DNA from: Flavobacterium sufflavum
GTDB lineage: Bacteria > Bacteroidota > Bacteroidia > Flavobacteriales > Flavobacteriaceae
Direction of reading: 5' to 3'
Length of the DNA: 64,000 nucleotides
Assembly (NCBI RefSeq): GCF_004016525.1
Contig: NZ_SACJ01000004.1
Coordinates: forward strand, 124,001 to 188,000
Below, in pieces: positions 1 through 8,717 of the stretch. The translations under genes and the position numbers were made by a program. The notes under the pieces are model-generated. The model saw only the letters and a list, made by a program, of their open reading frames with translations, made no database searches and was not told the DNA's origin. Position 1 is the first letter of the stretch; every line of letters starts with the position of its first letter.

Positions 1-921
1 ACTATCTAGCCCTAACCATAAATCTTCTTCCTTATCAAAACCAATACACAAAACTGAATTATTCATCAAAACATTGTTCCGATTAATGTTTTTATATGTA
101 TTTGCCTTAAAATCATATATAAAAACCCCTTTATTACCTGTACCAACAATCAGTTTATTGGTTTTAGTAAACTTAGCTACATTTATTCCATTAGATTTTA
201 AGGTTTCATTTAATGGATTCTCCCAAGGTTTGAGACCATTATTTTCGACTAAAAAAACCCCTTTCTTTTGGGTAAAAATATAAATTTGCCCTTTGTACTT
301 TTCAATAGCATGAACGACTGTATTTTTTAGGACATCCCAGCCTTTTATGCTTATAATACCAGAACCATTCATTTCAAAAAGACCTTTCTCTACTGAAGCT
401 ACGTAAAGATTATTGTCTACTACAAAACAGTATGATATTAAAAATGGAAATTTTATTTTTTTAATATGTTTTCCATCATAAATAAAAACGCTATTAAAAG
501 ACTGAAAATATAATGAGCCATTATATCTGAAAATTTTCCAAATTTCCTCATTATCATTGTCATTAAACAGATGAAGTTTATTAGTAATAGAAACATAGCG
601 CATTTTGCCATTTTCTCTGTACCAATAACCAAATTCTTTATAAGAACCAGAATAAATTCGGTCACCTTCTATTAAAACTGAACGAATTATAGTTTTATTA
701 GGAAGAGAGTATTTTTCCCACACAACGCCATCATATCGCAATAAATAATGATTATTAGCTAAATACATAGCCTTATCTTTACCCTGAGCGACATTCCATA
801 TTTGATTATCGCCCTGATAAACCGATTTATTGTAATTTTCTACAAAAGGAAGTAACTCTTGTGCATAAAGTTGAGAGGATACAAAATAGAGAAAGATTAA
901 TCTAAGTATATATGTTTTCAA
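1..921 (-). CDS. Two-component-regulator-propeller sensor protein, N-terminal part (cut by window edge)
   Basis: An open frame runs without a stop from 921 to the left edge (307 codons), so the gene is partial. An in-frame TGA lies two codons upstream of a TTG at 921, which makes TTG the likely start; no ATG fits. The protein begins with a signal peptide (MKTYILRLIFLYFVSSQLYAQ is close to its extent) and continues with repeated blade-like segments such as GDNQIWNVAQGKD and DEEDLWLGLD-type motifs, typical of Reg_prop/Y_Y_Y periplasmic sensor propellers in Bacteroidota. Such proteins usually continue into a membrane helix and either a LuxR-type HTH or a histidine kinase, but that part lies outside the window. 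It follows the ackA terminator and appears to be its own transcription unit. The ligand cannot be inferred. Confidence 0.75.
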   Translation of the reverse strand, partial: MKTYILRLIFLYFVSSQLYAQELLPFVENYNKSVYQGDNQIWNVAQGKDKAMYLANNHYLLRYDGVVWEKYSLPNKTIIRSVLIEGDRIYSGSYKEFGYWYRENGKMRYVSITNKLHLFNDNDNEEIWKIFRYNGSLYFQSFNSVFIYDGKHIKKIKFPFLISYCFVVDNNLYVASVEKGLFEMNGSGIISIKGWDVLKNTVVHAIEKYKGQIYIFTQKKGVFLVENNGLKPWENPLNETLKSNGINVAKFTKTNKLIVGTGNKGVFIYDFKANTYKNINRNNVLMNNSVLCIGFDKEEDLWLGLDS

Positions 922-975
922 AATTCATGGTTTTATATCCAAATATAATTAGATTTATTCAATAGATAAGTATAA

Positions 976-1003
976 AAAAAGCTTCTCTACAGAGAAGCTT
1001 TTT
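976..1003 (-). terminator. Rho-independent terminator after ackA
   Basis: A 10-bp stem (978-987 with 992-1001) with a 4-nt loop is followed on the minus strand by a run of seven T. It sits just downstream of the ackA stop codon. Confidence 0.85.
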
Positions 1004-1011
1004 AATCATTT

Positions 1012-2196
1012 TTAATTCAAAATTAAATCATAAACCTGATTGGCTATTTCTAATTCTTCATTGGTTGGCACCACTAAAATTTTAGTTTTAGAATTTGGAG
1101 TATTTATTTCGCGAATGTCACTCGAACGGATTTCATTTTTAGCTTCATCCAGTTCCAAACCTAAAAACTGCATGTCGGCACATACCGATTTCCTGATATA
1201 AGCAGAGTTCTCTCCTATTCCTGCTGTAAAAACAATGGCGTCAATTCCGTTCAAAACTGCCGCATAAGAACCAATGTATTTTTTAATACGATACACATTC
1301 ATATCCAGAGCCAACTGACAATTCACATCTCCTTTTTCGGCATTGGCCTGAATATCTCTTAAATCACTATGACCGGTAAGTCCCAGCATTCCACTTTGTT
1401 TTTGCAATACCGTATTTACCTCATTTAATTTGTATCCCAAAGTATTTACCATATAAAAAATGACTGACTGATCAATATCACCACTTCGAGTCCCCATGAT
1501 TAATCCATTCATAGGGCCAAATCCCATACTGTGATCAATACTTTTACCGTCTTTTACAGCGGTAATGCTACATCCATTTCCTAAATGAATCGTAATTATT
1601 TTGTCGCTTTTCTCTAAAAACCCAATTGCTTTTTCCGAAACATATTTATGAGACGTCCCATGAAAACCGTATGCTCTGATTTTATTTTCGGTCAATAAGT
1701 AATTTGGAATTGCATATCGATAAGCCACTTCGGGCATAGTTTGATGAAAAGCAGTATCAAAAACAGCCACTTGTTTAGCCGAAGGAAAAACTTCCTCGGC
1801 AACGATTATCCCTTCTAAATTGGCCGGATTATGCAAAGGAGCCAATTCAAAAAGTTGTTTTATCTTTTCTTTTACTTCATCATCAATCATAACAGTGTCC
1901 GAAAAACTAGCTCCGCCATGAACAACTCTATGTCCAACTGCACCAATTTCTTGGGTGCTTTTAATCACACCAATAGTTTCATCCAACAACAATTGAGCAA
2001 TTTTCTCCAATCCTATTTTATGATTCGGAATCGGTAGCATTTCTTCCAATGAATCCTTATTAGTTTTATACATTAAATTTGAAGTTTCTAAACCTATTCT
2101 ATCAATCATACCGCTACAAATTACTTCTTTTGATGGCATGTCAATTAATTGGTATTTTATAGATGAACTTCCTGAATTTATAATAACTATTTTCAT
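1012..2196 (-). CDS. ackA: Acetate kinase
   Basis: Converts acetyl phosphate and ADP to acetate and ATP, the second step of the Pta-AckA overflow/fermentation route in the cytoplasm. The 394-residue length is normal. The N-terminal phosphate-binding motif NSGSSSIK (residues 7-14) and the GHRVVHGG segment (88-95, with the catalytic Arg at about 90) are present, as are the HGTSHKY and TAGIGENS motifs of the ASKHA acetokinase family. The start codon lies one base after the pta stop codon, so the two genes are surely co-transcribed as pta-ackA. A strong terminator follows. Nothing unusual. Confidence 0.98.
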   Translation of the reverse strand: MKIVIINSGSSSIKYQLIDMPSKEVICSGMIDRIGLETSNLMYKTNKDSLEEMLPIPNHKIGLEKIAQLLLDETIGVIKSTQEIGAVGHRVVHGGASFSDTVMIDDEVKEKIKQLFELAPLHNPANLEGIIVAEEVFPSAKQVAVFDTAFHQTMPEVAYRYAIPNYLLTENKIRAYGFHGTSHKYVSEKAIGFLEKSDKIITIHLGNGCSITAVKDGKSIDHSMGFGPMNGLIMGTRSGDIDQSVIFYMVNTLGYKLNEVNTVLQKQSGMLGLTGHSDLRDIQANAEKGDVNCQLALDMNVYRIKKYIGSYAAVLNGIDAIVFTAGIGENSAYIRKSVCADMQFLGLELDEAKNEIRSSDIREINTPNSKTKILVVPTNEELEIANQVYDLILN

Positions 2197-2197
2197 T

Positions 2198-4291
2198 TTA
2201 CAATCCTTGTGCTTGAATCGCTGTAATCACGACTGTGTTAATAATATCATCTACGGTACAACCACGACTTAAATCGTTAACAGGCTTATTTAACCCCTGC
2301 AGCATTGGTCCAATCGCTAAAGCTCCTGTTTCTCTCTGAACAGCTTTATAAGTATTGTTTCCTGTATTCAAATCCGGAAAAATAAGTACACTCGCCTGCC
2401 CTGCCACTTCTGAGTTTGGCATTTTGCTTTTCCCTACTTCCATGTCAACGGCCGCATCATACTGAATAGGGCCTTCTATTTTTAAATCGGGACGTTTTTT
2501 CTTTACAATTTCAGTTGCTGTTCGCACTTTTTCAACTTCATCTCCTTTTCCTGATGAACCCGAAGAATAAGACAACATGGCCACTTTAGGTTCTATTCCG
2601 AAAGCTAAACTCGAATCGGCAGAAGAAATTGCAATTTCGGCCAATTGTTCAGCAGTAGGATTCGGATTAATGGCACAATCTCCAAAAATAGAAACCCTGT
2701 CTTCTAAACACATGAAAAATATTGACGAAACCACACTCGAATTAGGCTTGGTTTTAATGAATTGTAAAGCCGGTAAAATGGTGTGTTGTGTGGTATGTGC
2801 CGCCCCGGAAACCATTCCGTCCGCATGGCCTTTGTACACCATCATCGTTCCAAAATAAGACACATCTTCCATTAAATCTTTGGCCATAGCCATAGAAACA
2901 TTCTTATTTTTTCGAAGCTCATAATAAGTACTTACATAATCATCATAATAAGGAGATGCTATAGGATTAATAATATTCACTTTCGAAAAATCGAAAGCTA
3001 TTCCTAATTCGGCTACTTTATTTTCTATTTGTTTTTTGTTTCCAATGATAGAAATATCTACCACATCCATCGCTAATAATCGAGAGGTCGCAATAATTAT
3101 TCGATCATCATTTCCTTCCGGAAGGACAACATGTTTTCGGTGTTGTTTGGCTCTTTTTACCAGATTGTACTGAAACATTTTTGGCGTCATTCCTTCGGCT
3201 TCAAAAGCACTTAATTTATCCGACAGTTCATCTAAATCAACATACTTTTCAAAGGTGCTTATTGAGGTTTCTATTTTATGAATATTCTCGGCATAAATTT
3301 TAGACTGTATTGAACCTATCTTATTAGTTATTCGATACGTCCCTCCTTCTACCGAAATAATTGGTACAACTCCATTCAAACCTTCGATTAACTTCAAAAT
3401 ACTATCTTCAGGAAGAATATTTCCAGTCAAAACTATTCCGGAAACAGAAGGATAATTAACCGATTCATTGGCCTGTAAAGCTCCCAAAATAATATCGGCT
3501 CTATCTCCCGGAGTAATGACCAACGCATTCTCTTTTAGATGCAATAAATAATTTCGCAATTGCATAGCCCCCACACTAAAACTGCCTACTTCATTATTGA
3601 TAAAATCCTTGCCAAAAAGAATCTTAGCATCCAATTCCTCCACTATTTCCTTAACCGTAGGATTATTTAAACTTGAGACAACAGGAATAGCACTCACCAA
3701 AACTTCTTTGGGCAAAACACTTCGCAAACCATCCTCTGCTAATTTCAAGTTTTCGGGTTGGATTTTATTGGCAATAAAAGCCAACACTTCAACTTCCTTA
3801 TTTTTAAAAGAATCATAAGCAAGATATTCTCCATCCAAAAATTCTTCGAGAGTTTTCCCAACACCTGAACCAACAATTATAGTTGGAATCCCTAAATTTT
3901 TAGCAATAAGAACATTCATATCAAGCTCGATAGCCGTTCCTTCTCCACTAAAGCTTGTACCTTCAACCAATACAAAATCAAACCTCTCTTCTAAATGTTT
4001 GAATTTTTCAATAATCAAATCTAAAACATCGCCTATTTTTCCCTTATTCTTTTTCTTGATTAACTGACTCTTGGTGATGGCAAAAGCATCTTCAAATCGG
4101 ATATCCAAACCAAAATGAGATATTACCGTTTCGATATGATTGTCTAATTTTCCATCTTCAAAATCTTCAATAATAGGCCTGAAATAGCCCACCTTGGCAG
4201 TTTTACCAATAAGCATACTCATTAATCCAAGGGTAATAATCGATTTCCCGCTATTACTTTCTGAAGTCGCGATATAAATGGCTTTGTTCAT
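2198..4291 (-). CDS. pta: Phosphate acetyltransferase, long form
   Basis: Interconverts acetyl-CoA and acetyl phosphate. At 697 residues this is the long three-domain form: an N-terminal P-loop/dethiobiotin-synthase-like domain (SESNSGKS, about residues 10-17), a middle DRTGG-type regulatory domain (about 230-340), and the C-terminal catalytic PTA_PTB domain (from about 375, including the GAAHTTQHT and SYSSGSSGKGDEVEKV regions). It is the first gene of the pta-ackA pair, with one base between stop and next start. No clear TAnnTTTG promoter was seen in the 78 bases separating it from corA. Confidence 0.97.
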   Translation of the reverse strand: MNKAIYIATSESNSGKSIITLGLMSMLIGKTAKVGYFRPIIEDFEDGKLDNHIETVISHFGLDIRFEDAFAITKSQLIKKKNKGKIGDVLDLIIEKFKHLEERFDFVLVEGTSFSGEGTAIELDMNVLIAKNLGIPTIIVGSGVGKTLEEFLDGEYLAYDSFKNKEVEVLAFIANKIQPENLKLAEDGLRSVLPKEVLVSAIPVVSSLNNPTVKEIVEELDAKILFGKDFINNEVGSFSVGAMQLRNYLLHLKENALVITPGDRADIILGALQANESVNYPSVSGIVLTGNILPEDSILKLIEGLNGVVPIISVEGGTYRITNKIGSIQSKIYAENIHKIETSISTFEKYVDLDELSDKLSAFEAEGMTPKMFQYNLVKRAKQHRKHVVLPEGNDDRIIIATSRLLAMDVVDISIIGNKKQIENKVAELGIAFDFSKVNIINPIASPYYDDYVSTYYELRKNKNVSMAMAKDLMEDVSYFGTMMVYKGHADGMVSGAAHTTQHTILPALQFIKTKPNSSVVSSIFFMCLEDRVSIFGDCAINPNPTAEQLAEIAISSADSSLAFGIEPKVAMLSYSSGSSGKGDEVEKVRTATEIVKKKRPDLKIEGPIQYDAAVDMEVGKSKMPNSEVAGQASVLIFPDLNTGNNTYKAVQRETGALAIGPMLQGLNKPVNDLSRGCTVDDIINTVVITAIQAQGL

Positions 4292-4369
4292 TTTATAAAT
4301 ATTTAAACTTATTTTATTCTTTCAATTCCTTTTACAATTTTACTGACAACATTCAACCGATAATTGTTC

Positions 4370-5440
4370 TCAAAACCATCTTCTCTTTTTAAAATAAATA
4401 ATCATCAGAATCCCTATTAAAACCATTATACCAATGACAGTATAATAACCTTTTTCATATCTCAGTTCGGGCATGTAATCAAAATTCATCCCGTAAACAC
4501 CAACAATAAACGTTAACGGAATAAATATAGCTGACACTATCGTAAGCGTTTTCATAATCTCATTCATCTTATGCGATTGAGAAGAAAAAAAGAAATTTGA
4601 AGCACCTTCCAGCATCCCCATATCTGATTCAATTTGTTCCAAAAGCTCTAAACTTTTTTGATGCAATCGCGAAAAATAAACATAGGAATCCATTTGAATT
4701 ACATTGCAAACAACATCTTCTTTTAATGTTTTAATACCGTATAATGAATCTCTAAGCGGAATAATCGAGCGTTTTAAAAAACTTAAATTATCCCTGTGCT
4801 TTTCAATTCGTACCAAAATATCAGGATTAGTACTACTCTTAGACAGATTAATCAATTCCTCTACCTTTTCTTCCTCATCCTCAATAGTAATATAGAAATT
4901 TTCCATAACAGCATCTAAAAGAAGAGAGAGCAAATAATCAGCCTTTTTAGTTCTCACAACCCCTGAATGGGTCCGTATCCTTTCTCTAATATGCGTAAAA
5001 AAATCACTGCTTTTTTCCTGAAAAGAAATCAAAATTCCATCCTTTATCAAAAAACTAATCTGCTCGGAACTAATATTATCAGAGTTTTCTGTTGGCAATA
5101 TCGACTTTATATTAAAAAACAAACTACTGGCTGATTCTTCCATTTTTGTCCTTCTTGCAGTATTTAAAATATCCGAAAGCAGAAAACTATCAATATCAAA
5201 AAATTCTCCAATTCCCTCCACTGTTTTAATATCGCTTAAACCATGTAAATTAAGCCAGTTTGTTTTTGTATTATCGATGCATTCTCTAAAATCTGAAATA
5301 GCTAAATCCTGGTATTCTGTAAAATCCAAATCGTCATACACAAACAGCTGCATTTTTGACTCCAGCTTCTTGTGTTTTCCTGTGTACTCTAATTGATTTA
5401 AATGTACTTTTCTAGCCTTTTTATATTTTATTTTTCTCAT
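4370..5440 (-). CDS. corA: CorA-family magnesium/cobalt transporter
   Basis: Pentameric inner-membrane Mg2+ (Co2+/Ni2+) channel. The protein has 356 residues: a large cytoplasmic N-terminal alpha/beta plus long-helix funnel, then two C-terminal membrane helices. The signature GMN is at residues 317-319, followed by MPEL in the periplasmic loop and a basic C-terminal tail (KKRRW), as in the family. It starts at ATG 5440. Upstream on the same strand lie a perfect TACTTTTG -7 element (5533-5526) and an FNR-like palindrome (5556-5569) in the same geometry as the hemN and cbb3 promoters, so oxygen-linked control is plausible though unusual for corA. Confidence 0.95.
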   Translation of the reverse strand: MRKIKYKKARKVHLNQLEYTGKHKKLESKMQLFVYDDLDFTEYQDLAISDFRECIDNTKTNWLNLHGLSDIKTVEGIGEFFDIDSFLLSDILNTARRTKMEESASSLFFNIKSILPTENSDNISSEQISFLIKDGILISFQEKSSDFFTHIRERIRTHSGVVRTKKADYLLSLLLDAVMENFYITIEDEEEKVEELINLSKSSTNPDILVRIEKHRDNLSFLKRSIIPLRDSLYGIKTLKEDVVCNVIQMDSYVYFSRLHQKSLELLEQIESDMGMLEGASNFFFSSQSHKMNEIMKTLTIVSAIFIPLTFIVGVYGMNFDYMPELRYEKGYYTVIGIMVLIGILMIIYFKKRRWF

Positions 5441-5525
5441 ACAAAAATCATTTAACAGTAATATTACAAAAAACTTTTGGCAAAAAAGTACAACTTAACA
5501 ATTTAAAAACACGGATTAACTCTGA

Positions 5526-5569
5526 CAAAAGTAATTTGAAATCCTATTTTCTTTTATGAGATAAATCAT
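5526..5569 (-). promoter_or_regulatory. FNR-like activated promoter ahead of corA
   Basis: Palindrome ATGAG-ATAA-ATCAT at 5556-5569 (one mismatch to ATGAT-N4-ATCAT) and, on the minus strand, -7 element TACTTTTG (5533 to 5526), a perfect match to TAnnTTTG. Palindrome centre to first -7 base is 29.5 nt, identical to the three other sites in this window. The predicted transcription start near 5520 gives corA a leader of about 80 nt. Confidence 0.6.
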
Positions 5570-5597
5570 GTTTTGGAAATAATTTTAATTAACAAAC

Positions 5598-5630
5598 AAA
5601 CCCGACAGCTTTTAAAAAGCTGTCGGGTTT
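5598..5630 (-). terminator. Second terminator behind dnaK
   Basis: Perfect 15-bp inverted repeat (5598-5612 with 5616-5630) with a 3-nt loop and A/T-rich flanks on both sides. It is probably a backup terminator for dnaK. Confidence 0.75.
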
Positions 5631-5637
5631 AATAAAC

Positions 5638-5668
5638 AAAAAAACCGAGCCATTCCTGACTCGGTTTT
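5638..5668 (-). terminator. First terminator behind dnaK
   Basis: Stem AAAACCGAG / CTCGGTTTT (5641-5649 with 5660-5668), 10-nt loop, T-run on the minus strand, downstream of the dnaK stop. Confidence 0.75.
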
Positions 5669-5691
5669 TCATTATTTATGTTCTTCAAAAG

Positions 5692-5711
5692 ATCCCGATA
5701 AAAATCGGGAT
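5692..5711. repeat. Small palindrome ATCCCGAT/ATCGGGAT
   Basis: Perfect 8-bp inverted repeat with a 4-nt loop between dnaK and its terminators. It shares the TCCCGAT...ATCGGGA core with the palindrome inside ccoG at 27785-27802, suggesting one dispersed family. Confidence 0.5.
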
Positions 5712-5754
5712 AAGCGATTCACACAATTTTTTATTCAAAAAATTGGTTCTCTGC

Positions 5755-7632
5755 TTATTTTACTTCTTCGTAATCTACGTCTTGAACGTTATCACCTTCA
5801 GCTTGTGGTTCAGCAGCAGCTTGACCTTGCTCTCCTTGAGCGTACATAGCTTCAGTAGCAGTTTTCCAAGCAGCATTTACATTATCTAAACCTTTTTGGA
5901 TAGCAGCAATATCTTGAGATTGGTGAGCCATTCTTAATTCAGTTAAAGCAAATTCGATAGCTGTTTTGTTCTCAGCAGAAATTTTATCTCCCAATTCTTT
6001 CAATTGACTTTCAGTTTGGAAAATAGTACTATCAGCTTCGTTTAATTTTTCAGCTCTTTCTTTTGCAGCTCTATCAGCATCAGCATTAGCTTCAGCATCT
6101 TTTTTCATTTGTTCGATTTCTTCAGCTGTTAAACCAGAAGAAGCTTCGATACGGATATCGTGAGATTTTCCAGTTCCTTTATCAGTAGCAGAAACTTTGA
6201 TGATACCATTAGCATCAATATCAAAAGAAACCTCGATTTGAGGAACTCCTCTTGGTGCTGGTGGAATACCGTCTAAGTGGAAACGACCGATAGTTTTGTT
6301 ATCAGCAGCCATTGCTCTAGCTCCTTGTAAAACGTGGATTTCAACAGATGGTTGAGAATCAGCAGCAGTAGAGAATACTTGAGATTTTTTAGTTGGGATA
6401 GTAGTGTTAGCTTCGATAAGAACAGTCATTACACCACCCATAGTTTCGATACCTAAAGATAATGGAGTAACGTCAAGTAACAATACATCTTTTACATCTC
6501 CAGAAAGTACACCACCTTGGATAGCAGCTCCAATAGCTACAACCTCATCAGGGTTAACTCCTTTAGAAGCTTTTTTACCAAAGAATTTCTCAACTTCTTC
6601 AACGATTCTTGGGATACGAGTAGAACCTCCTACCAAGATAACTTCGTCGATATCAGAAACTGATAAACCAGCATTTTTCAATGCTTTAGCAACTGGTGCC
6701 ATAGAACGTTTAACTAATGAATCAGTTAATTGCTCAAATTTAGCTCTAGATAATTTTTTAACTAAGTGTTTTGGTCCTGAAGCCGTAGCAGTTACATATG
6801 GCAAGTTGATTTCAGTTTCAGCAGAAGCAGATAATTCAATTTTAGCTTTCTCAGCAGCTTCTTTAATACGTTGTAAAGACATTGGGTCTAAACGCAAGTC
6901 AACACCTTCTTCAGCTAAGAATTCATTAGCTAACCAGTCAATAATTTCGTGGTCAAAATCATCTCCTCCCAAGTGAGTATCTCCATCAGTAGATAATACT
7001 TCGAAAACTCCGTCTCCTAATTCAAGAACAGAGATATCAAAAGTACCTCCACCTAAATCGTAAACAGCAATTTTTTGATCAGTTCCTTTTTTATCTAATC
7101 CGTAAGCTAATGCAGCAGCAGTAGGCTCGTTGATGATACGCATAACTTTAAGACCAGCAATTTCACCAGCTTCTTTAGTAGCCTGACGTTGTGCATCGTT
7201 AAAGTAAGCAGGAACAGTAATAACTGCTTCAGTTACTGTTTGACCTAAATAGTCTTCAGCAGTTTTTTTCATTTTTTGAAGTGTCATAGCTGACAATTCT
7301 TGAGCAGTATACAAACGACCGTCAATATCCACACGTGGAGTATTGTTGTCTCCTTTTACTACACTGTAAGGAACTCTTTTTGCTTCTTCAGTAATTTCAG
7401 CAAATGAATGTCCCATAAAACGTTTGATAGAAGCAATAGTCTTAGTTGGATTAGTTACCGCTTGTCTTTTTGCAGGATCACCCACTTTAATTTCTCCACC
7501 TTCAACAAAAGCAATGATAGATGGCGTTGTTCTTTTTCCTTCTGCATTAGGAATAACAACTGCTTCACTACCTTCCATTACAGAAACACAAGAGTTGGTC
7601 GTACCTAAATCAATTCCGATTATTTTACCCAT
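5755..7632 (-). CDS. dnaK: Chaperone DnaK (Hsp70)
   Basis: ATP-driven cytoplasmic chaperone. The 625-residue protein has the N-terminal ATPase signature [10 protein letters not shown] (about residues 4-13), the second signature [12 protein letters not shown] (about 190-201), the third signature [11 protein letters not shown], then the linker [14 protein letters not shown] and the substrate-binding domain, ending in a Glu/Asp-rich tail with the conserved EEVK. It stands alone here: grpE and dnaJ are not neighbours. Two tandem terminators follow. Codon use looks strongly biased, as expected for a highly expressed gene. Confidence 0.98.
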   Translation of the reverse strand: MGKIIGIDLGTTNSCVSVMEGSEAVVIPNAEGKRTTPSIIAFVEGGEIKVGDPAKRQAVTNPTKTIASIKRFMGHSFAEITEEAKRVPYSVVKGDNNTPRVDIDGRLYTAQELSAMTLQKMKKTAEDYLGQTVTEAVITVPAYFNDAQRQATKEAGEIAGLKVMRIINEPTAAALAYGLDKKGTDQKIAVYDLGGGTFDISVLELGDGVFEVLSTDGDTHLGGDDFDHEIIDWLANEFLAEEGVDLRLDPMSLQRIKEAAEKAKIELSASAETEINLPYVTATASGPKHLVKKLSRAKFEQLTDSLVKRSMAPVAKALKNAGLSVSDIDEVILVGGSTRIPRIVEEVEKFFGKKASKGVNPDEVVAIGAAIQGGVLSGDVKDVLLLDVTPLSLGIETMGGVMTVLIEANTTIPTKKSQVFSTAADSQPSVEIHVLQGARAMAADNKTIGRFHLDGIPPAPRGVPQIEVSFDIDANGIIKVSATDKGTGKSHDIRIEASSGLTAEEIEQMKKDAEANADADRAAKERAEKLNEADSTIFQTESQLKELGDKISAENKTAIEFALTELRMAHQSQDIAAIQKGLDNVNAAWKTATEAMYAQGEQGQAAAEPQAEGDNVQDVDYEEVK

Positions 7633-8031
7633 TTTTAATATATTTAATTTTTATTATATACTCGTTTTAATAACTCAAGCTGCTTAAGTCAATCTTTGTG
7701 CCAATATCAAAGCCCCTTGTAAATTGTCATAAAATATTAAACTGCCGCAAAATTAGCTGACAATATGACATTTTAAACTGACTGACAGACTTGCAAAAAC
7801 AGAAAACAGGACTGTCATAGTCATAACAAATGCTAAAATGAGAAGCTATTTCCCGCTCTCCACTCTATCTTTATGTTCTTAAAGAAAGAACATAAAGGAT
7901 GCCGCTGCTATCGGGGCTAGAACAACAGCAATTTAAGCCCCTTTATTTATTTTAAGGAACAAAAACTCTTTTCTGAAAAATATTTGTAATACAAATCAAC
8001 TATATTTATACTTCAAGAAACAACCTAGAAA
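7633..8031. other. Intergenic region between dnaK and the DUF2867 gene
   Basis: No ORF of interest. It must hold the divergent promoters. The main structure is a repeat-like hairpin element at 7844-7920. Confidence 0.6.
7844..7920. repeat. Flavobacterial-type intergenic hairpin element
   Basis: A perfect 12-bp inverted repeat CTTTATGTTCTT / AAGAACATAAAG (7869-7880 with 7886-7897) is framed by TTTCCCGCT on the left and TATCGGGGCTAG on the right, which can pair imperfectly (CCCG with CGGG). I recall similar 'CCCGCT ... CGGGGCTA' units scattered in flavobacterial genomes, so I read it as a dispersed structured repeat rather than a simple terminator. A genome-wide copy search was not possible. 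Confidence 0.45.
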
Positions 8032-8574
8032 ATGAAAATAATAGAAACAGTACTTCCAAATAAATCAATTTTAAAAAATGACGGAGTAAACTATGATTTC
8101 GTTGACAGTTTTGTTGGAGAGTTCAGCGACAATAAAAATACTATTACAAGTGCCACAATAGGAAAAGCCTTTTTTACAAGTGCTCCAAATTGGGTTGGAA
8201 AACTTTTTACGTTAAGAAACAAGATTGTGAGTCTGTTTGGACTTAAAACCTCAGGAAACAGCAATGACAGACAAGCACAATTAGATAATTTTAAATGTCA
8301 GGAAGGTGAACAACTAGGACTATTCAAAGTTTTTAGCAAAACGGAAGACGAGCTAATATTAGGTGAAGACGACAAACATTTGAATTTCAGAATTTCTCTT
8401 TTTATTGACAAACAAACCGAAAATCACAACAAAAGCAAATTGGTAATCAGTACAACAGTTAAGTTCCACAACGCCTTTGGAAGAATGTATTTTTTACCGG
8501 TAAGACCGTTTCACAAACTTATTGTTCCCAAAATGCTGAAAGGAATAATCAATCAACTTGAAAATGAAAAATAA
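8032..8574 (+). CDS. DUF2867 domain-containing protein
   Basis: A 180-residue soluble protein with no signal peptide or membrane helix. The overall pattern (an N-terminal strand-rich part, W-V-G-K-L-F-x-L-R at about 52-60, and the C-terminal FGRMYFLPVRPFHKLIVPKML region) matches the DUF2867 family, whose members are often single-copy or fused to SDR-like domains and whose function is unknown. It is monocistronic between the dnaK region and a symporter-like gene. I cannot assign a role. Confidence 0.7.
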   Translation: MKIIETVLPNKSILKNDGVNYDFVDSFVGEFSDNKNTITSATIGKAFFTSAPNWVGKLFTLRNKIVSLFGLKTSGNSNDRQAQLDNFKCQEGEQLGLFKVFSKTEDELILGEDDKHLNFRISLFIDKQTENHNKSKLVISTTVKFHNAFGRMYFLPVRPFHKLIVPKMLKGIINQLENEK

Positions 8575-8660
8575 GACTTTTTAAAAAGAAAATCAAATAA
8601 ACAATAGCTATATACAGTGGGTTAAATCGTTAAAAAGCTACTAAAATTCAACTATTTTTC

Positions 8661-8689
8661 TTTGGTTCTTTGTTAAGTTAGTACATTTG
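8661..8689 (+). promoter_or_regulatory. Bacteroidota-type promoter for the BASS transporter gene
   Basis: TTTG (8661-8664), 17-nt spacer, TACATTTG (8682-8689), matching the TTTG / TAnnTTTG consensus. It lies 28 nt upstream of the ATG at 8718. Confidence 0.65.
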
Positions 8690-8717
8690 CCTACTAAATC
8701 TATAAGGTTAACAGATA

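Larger units (their letters stand above)
5441..5754. other. Intergenic region between dnaK and corA
   Basis: No gene seen. It holds the FNR-like corA promoter (5526-5569), two tandem hairpin terminators behind dnaK, and a small perfect inverted repeat ATCCCGAT-AAAA-ATCGGGAT (5692-5711). Confidence 0.7.

Noticed and set aside
74..283. 69-codon plus-strand frame at the left end
   Set aside because: Antisense to the propeller sensor gene, whose continuous frame, signal peptide and blade motifs are convincing.
5438..5440. corA as a ZntB-type zinc transporter
   Set aside because: The GMN-F and MPEL motifs and overall length fit CorA equally or better; nothing specific to ZntB was seen.
6404..6976. 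190-codon open frame on the plus strand
   Set aside because: Lies fully antisense to dnaK; its length follows from the strong codon bias of dnaK, and the translation shows no domain.
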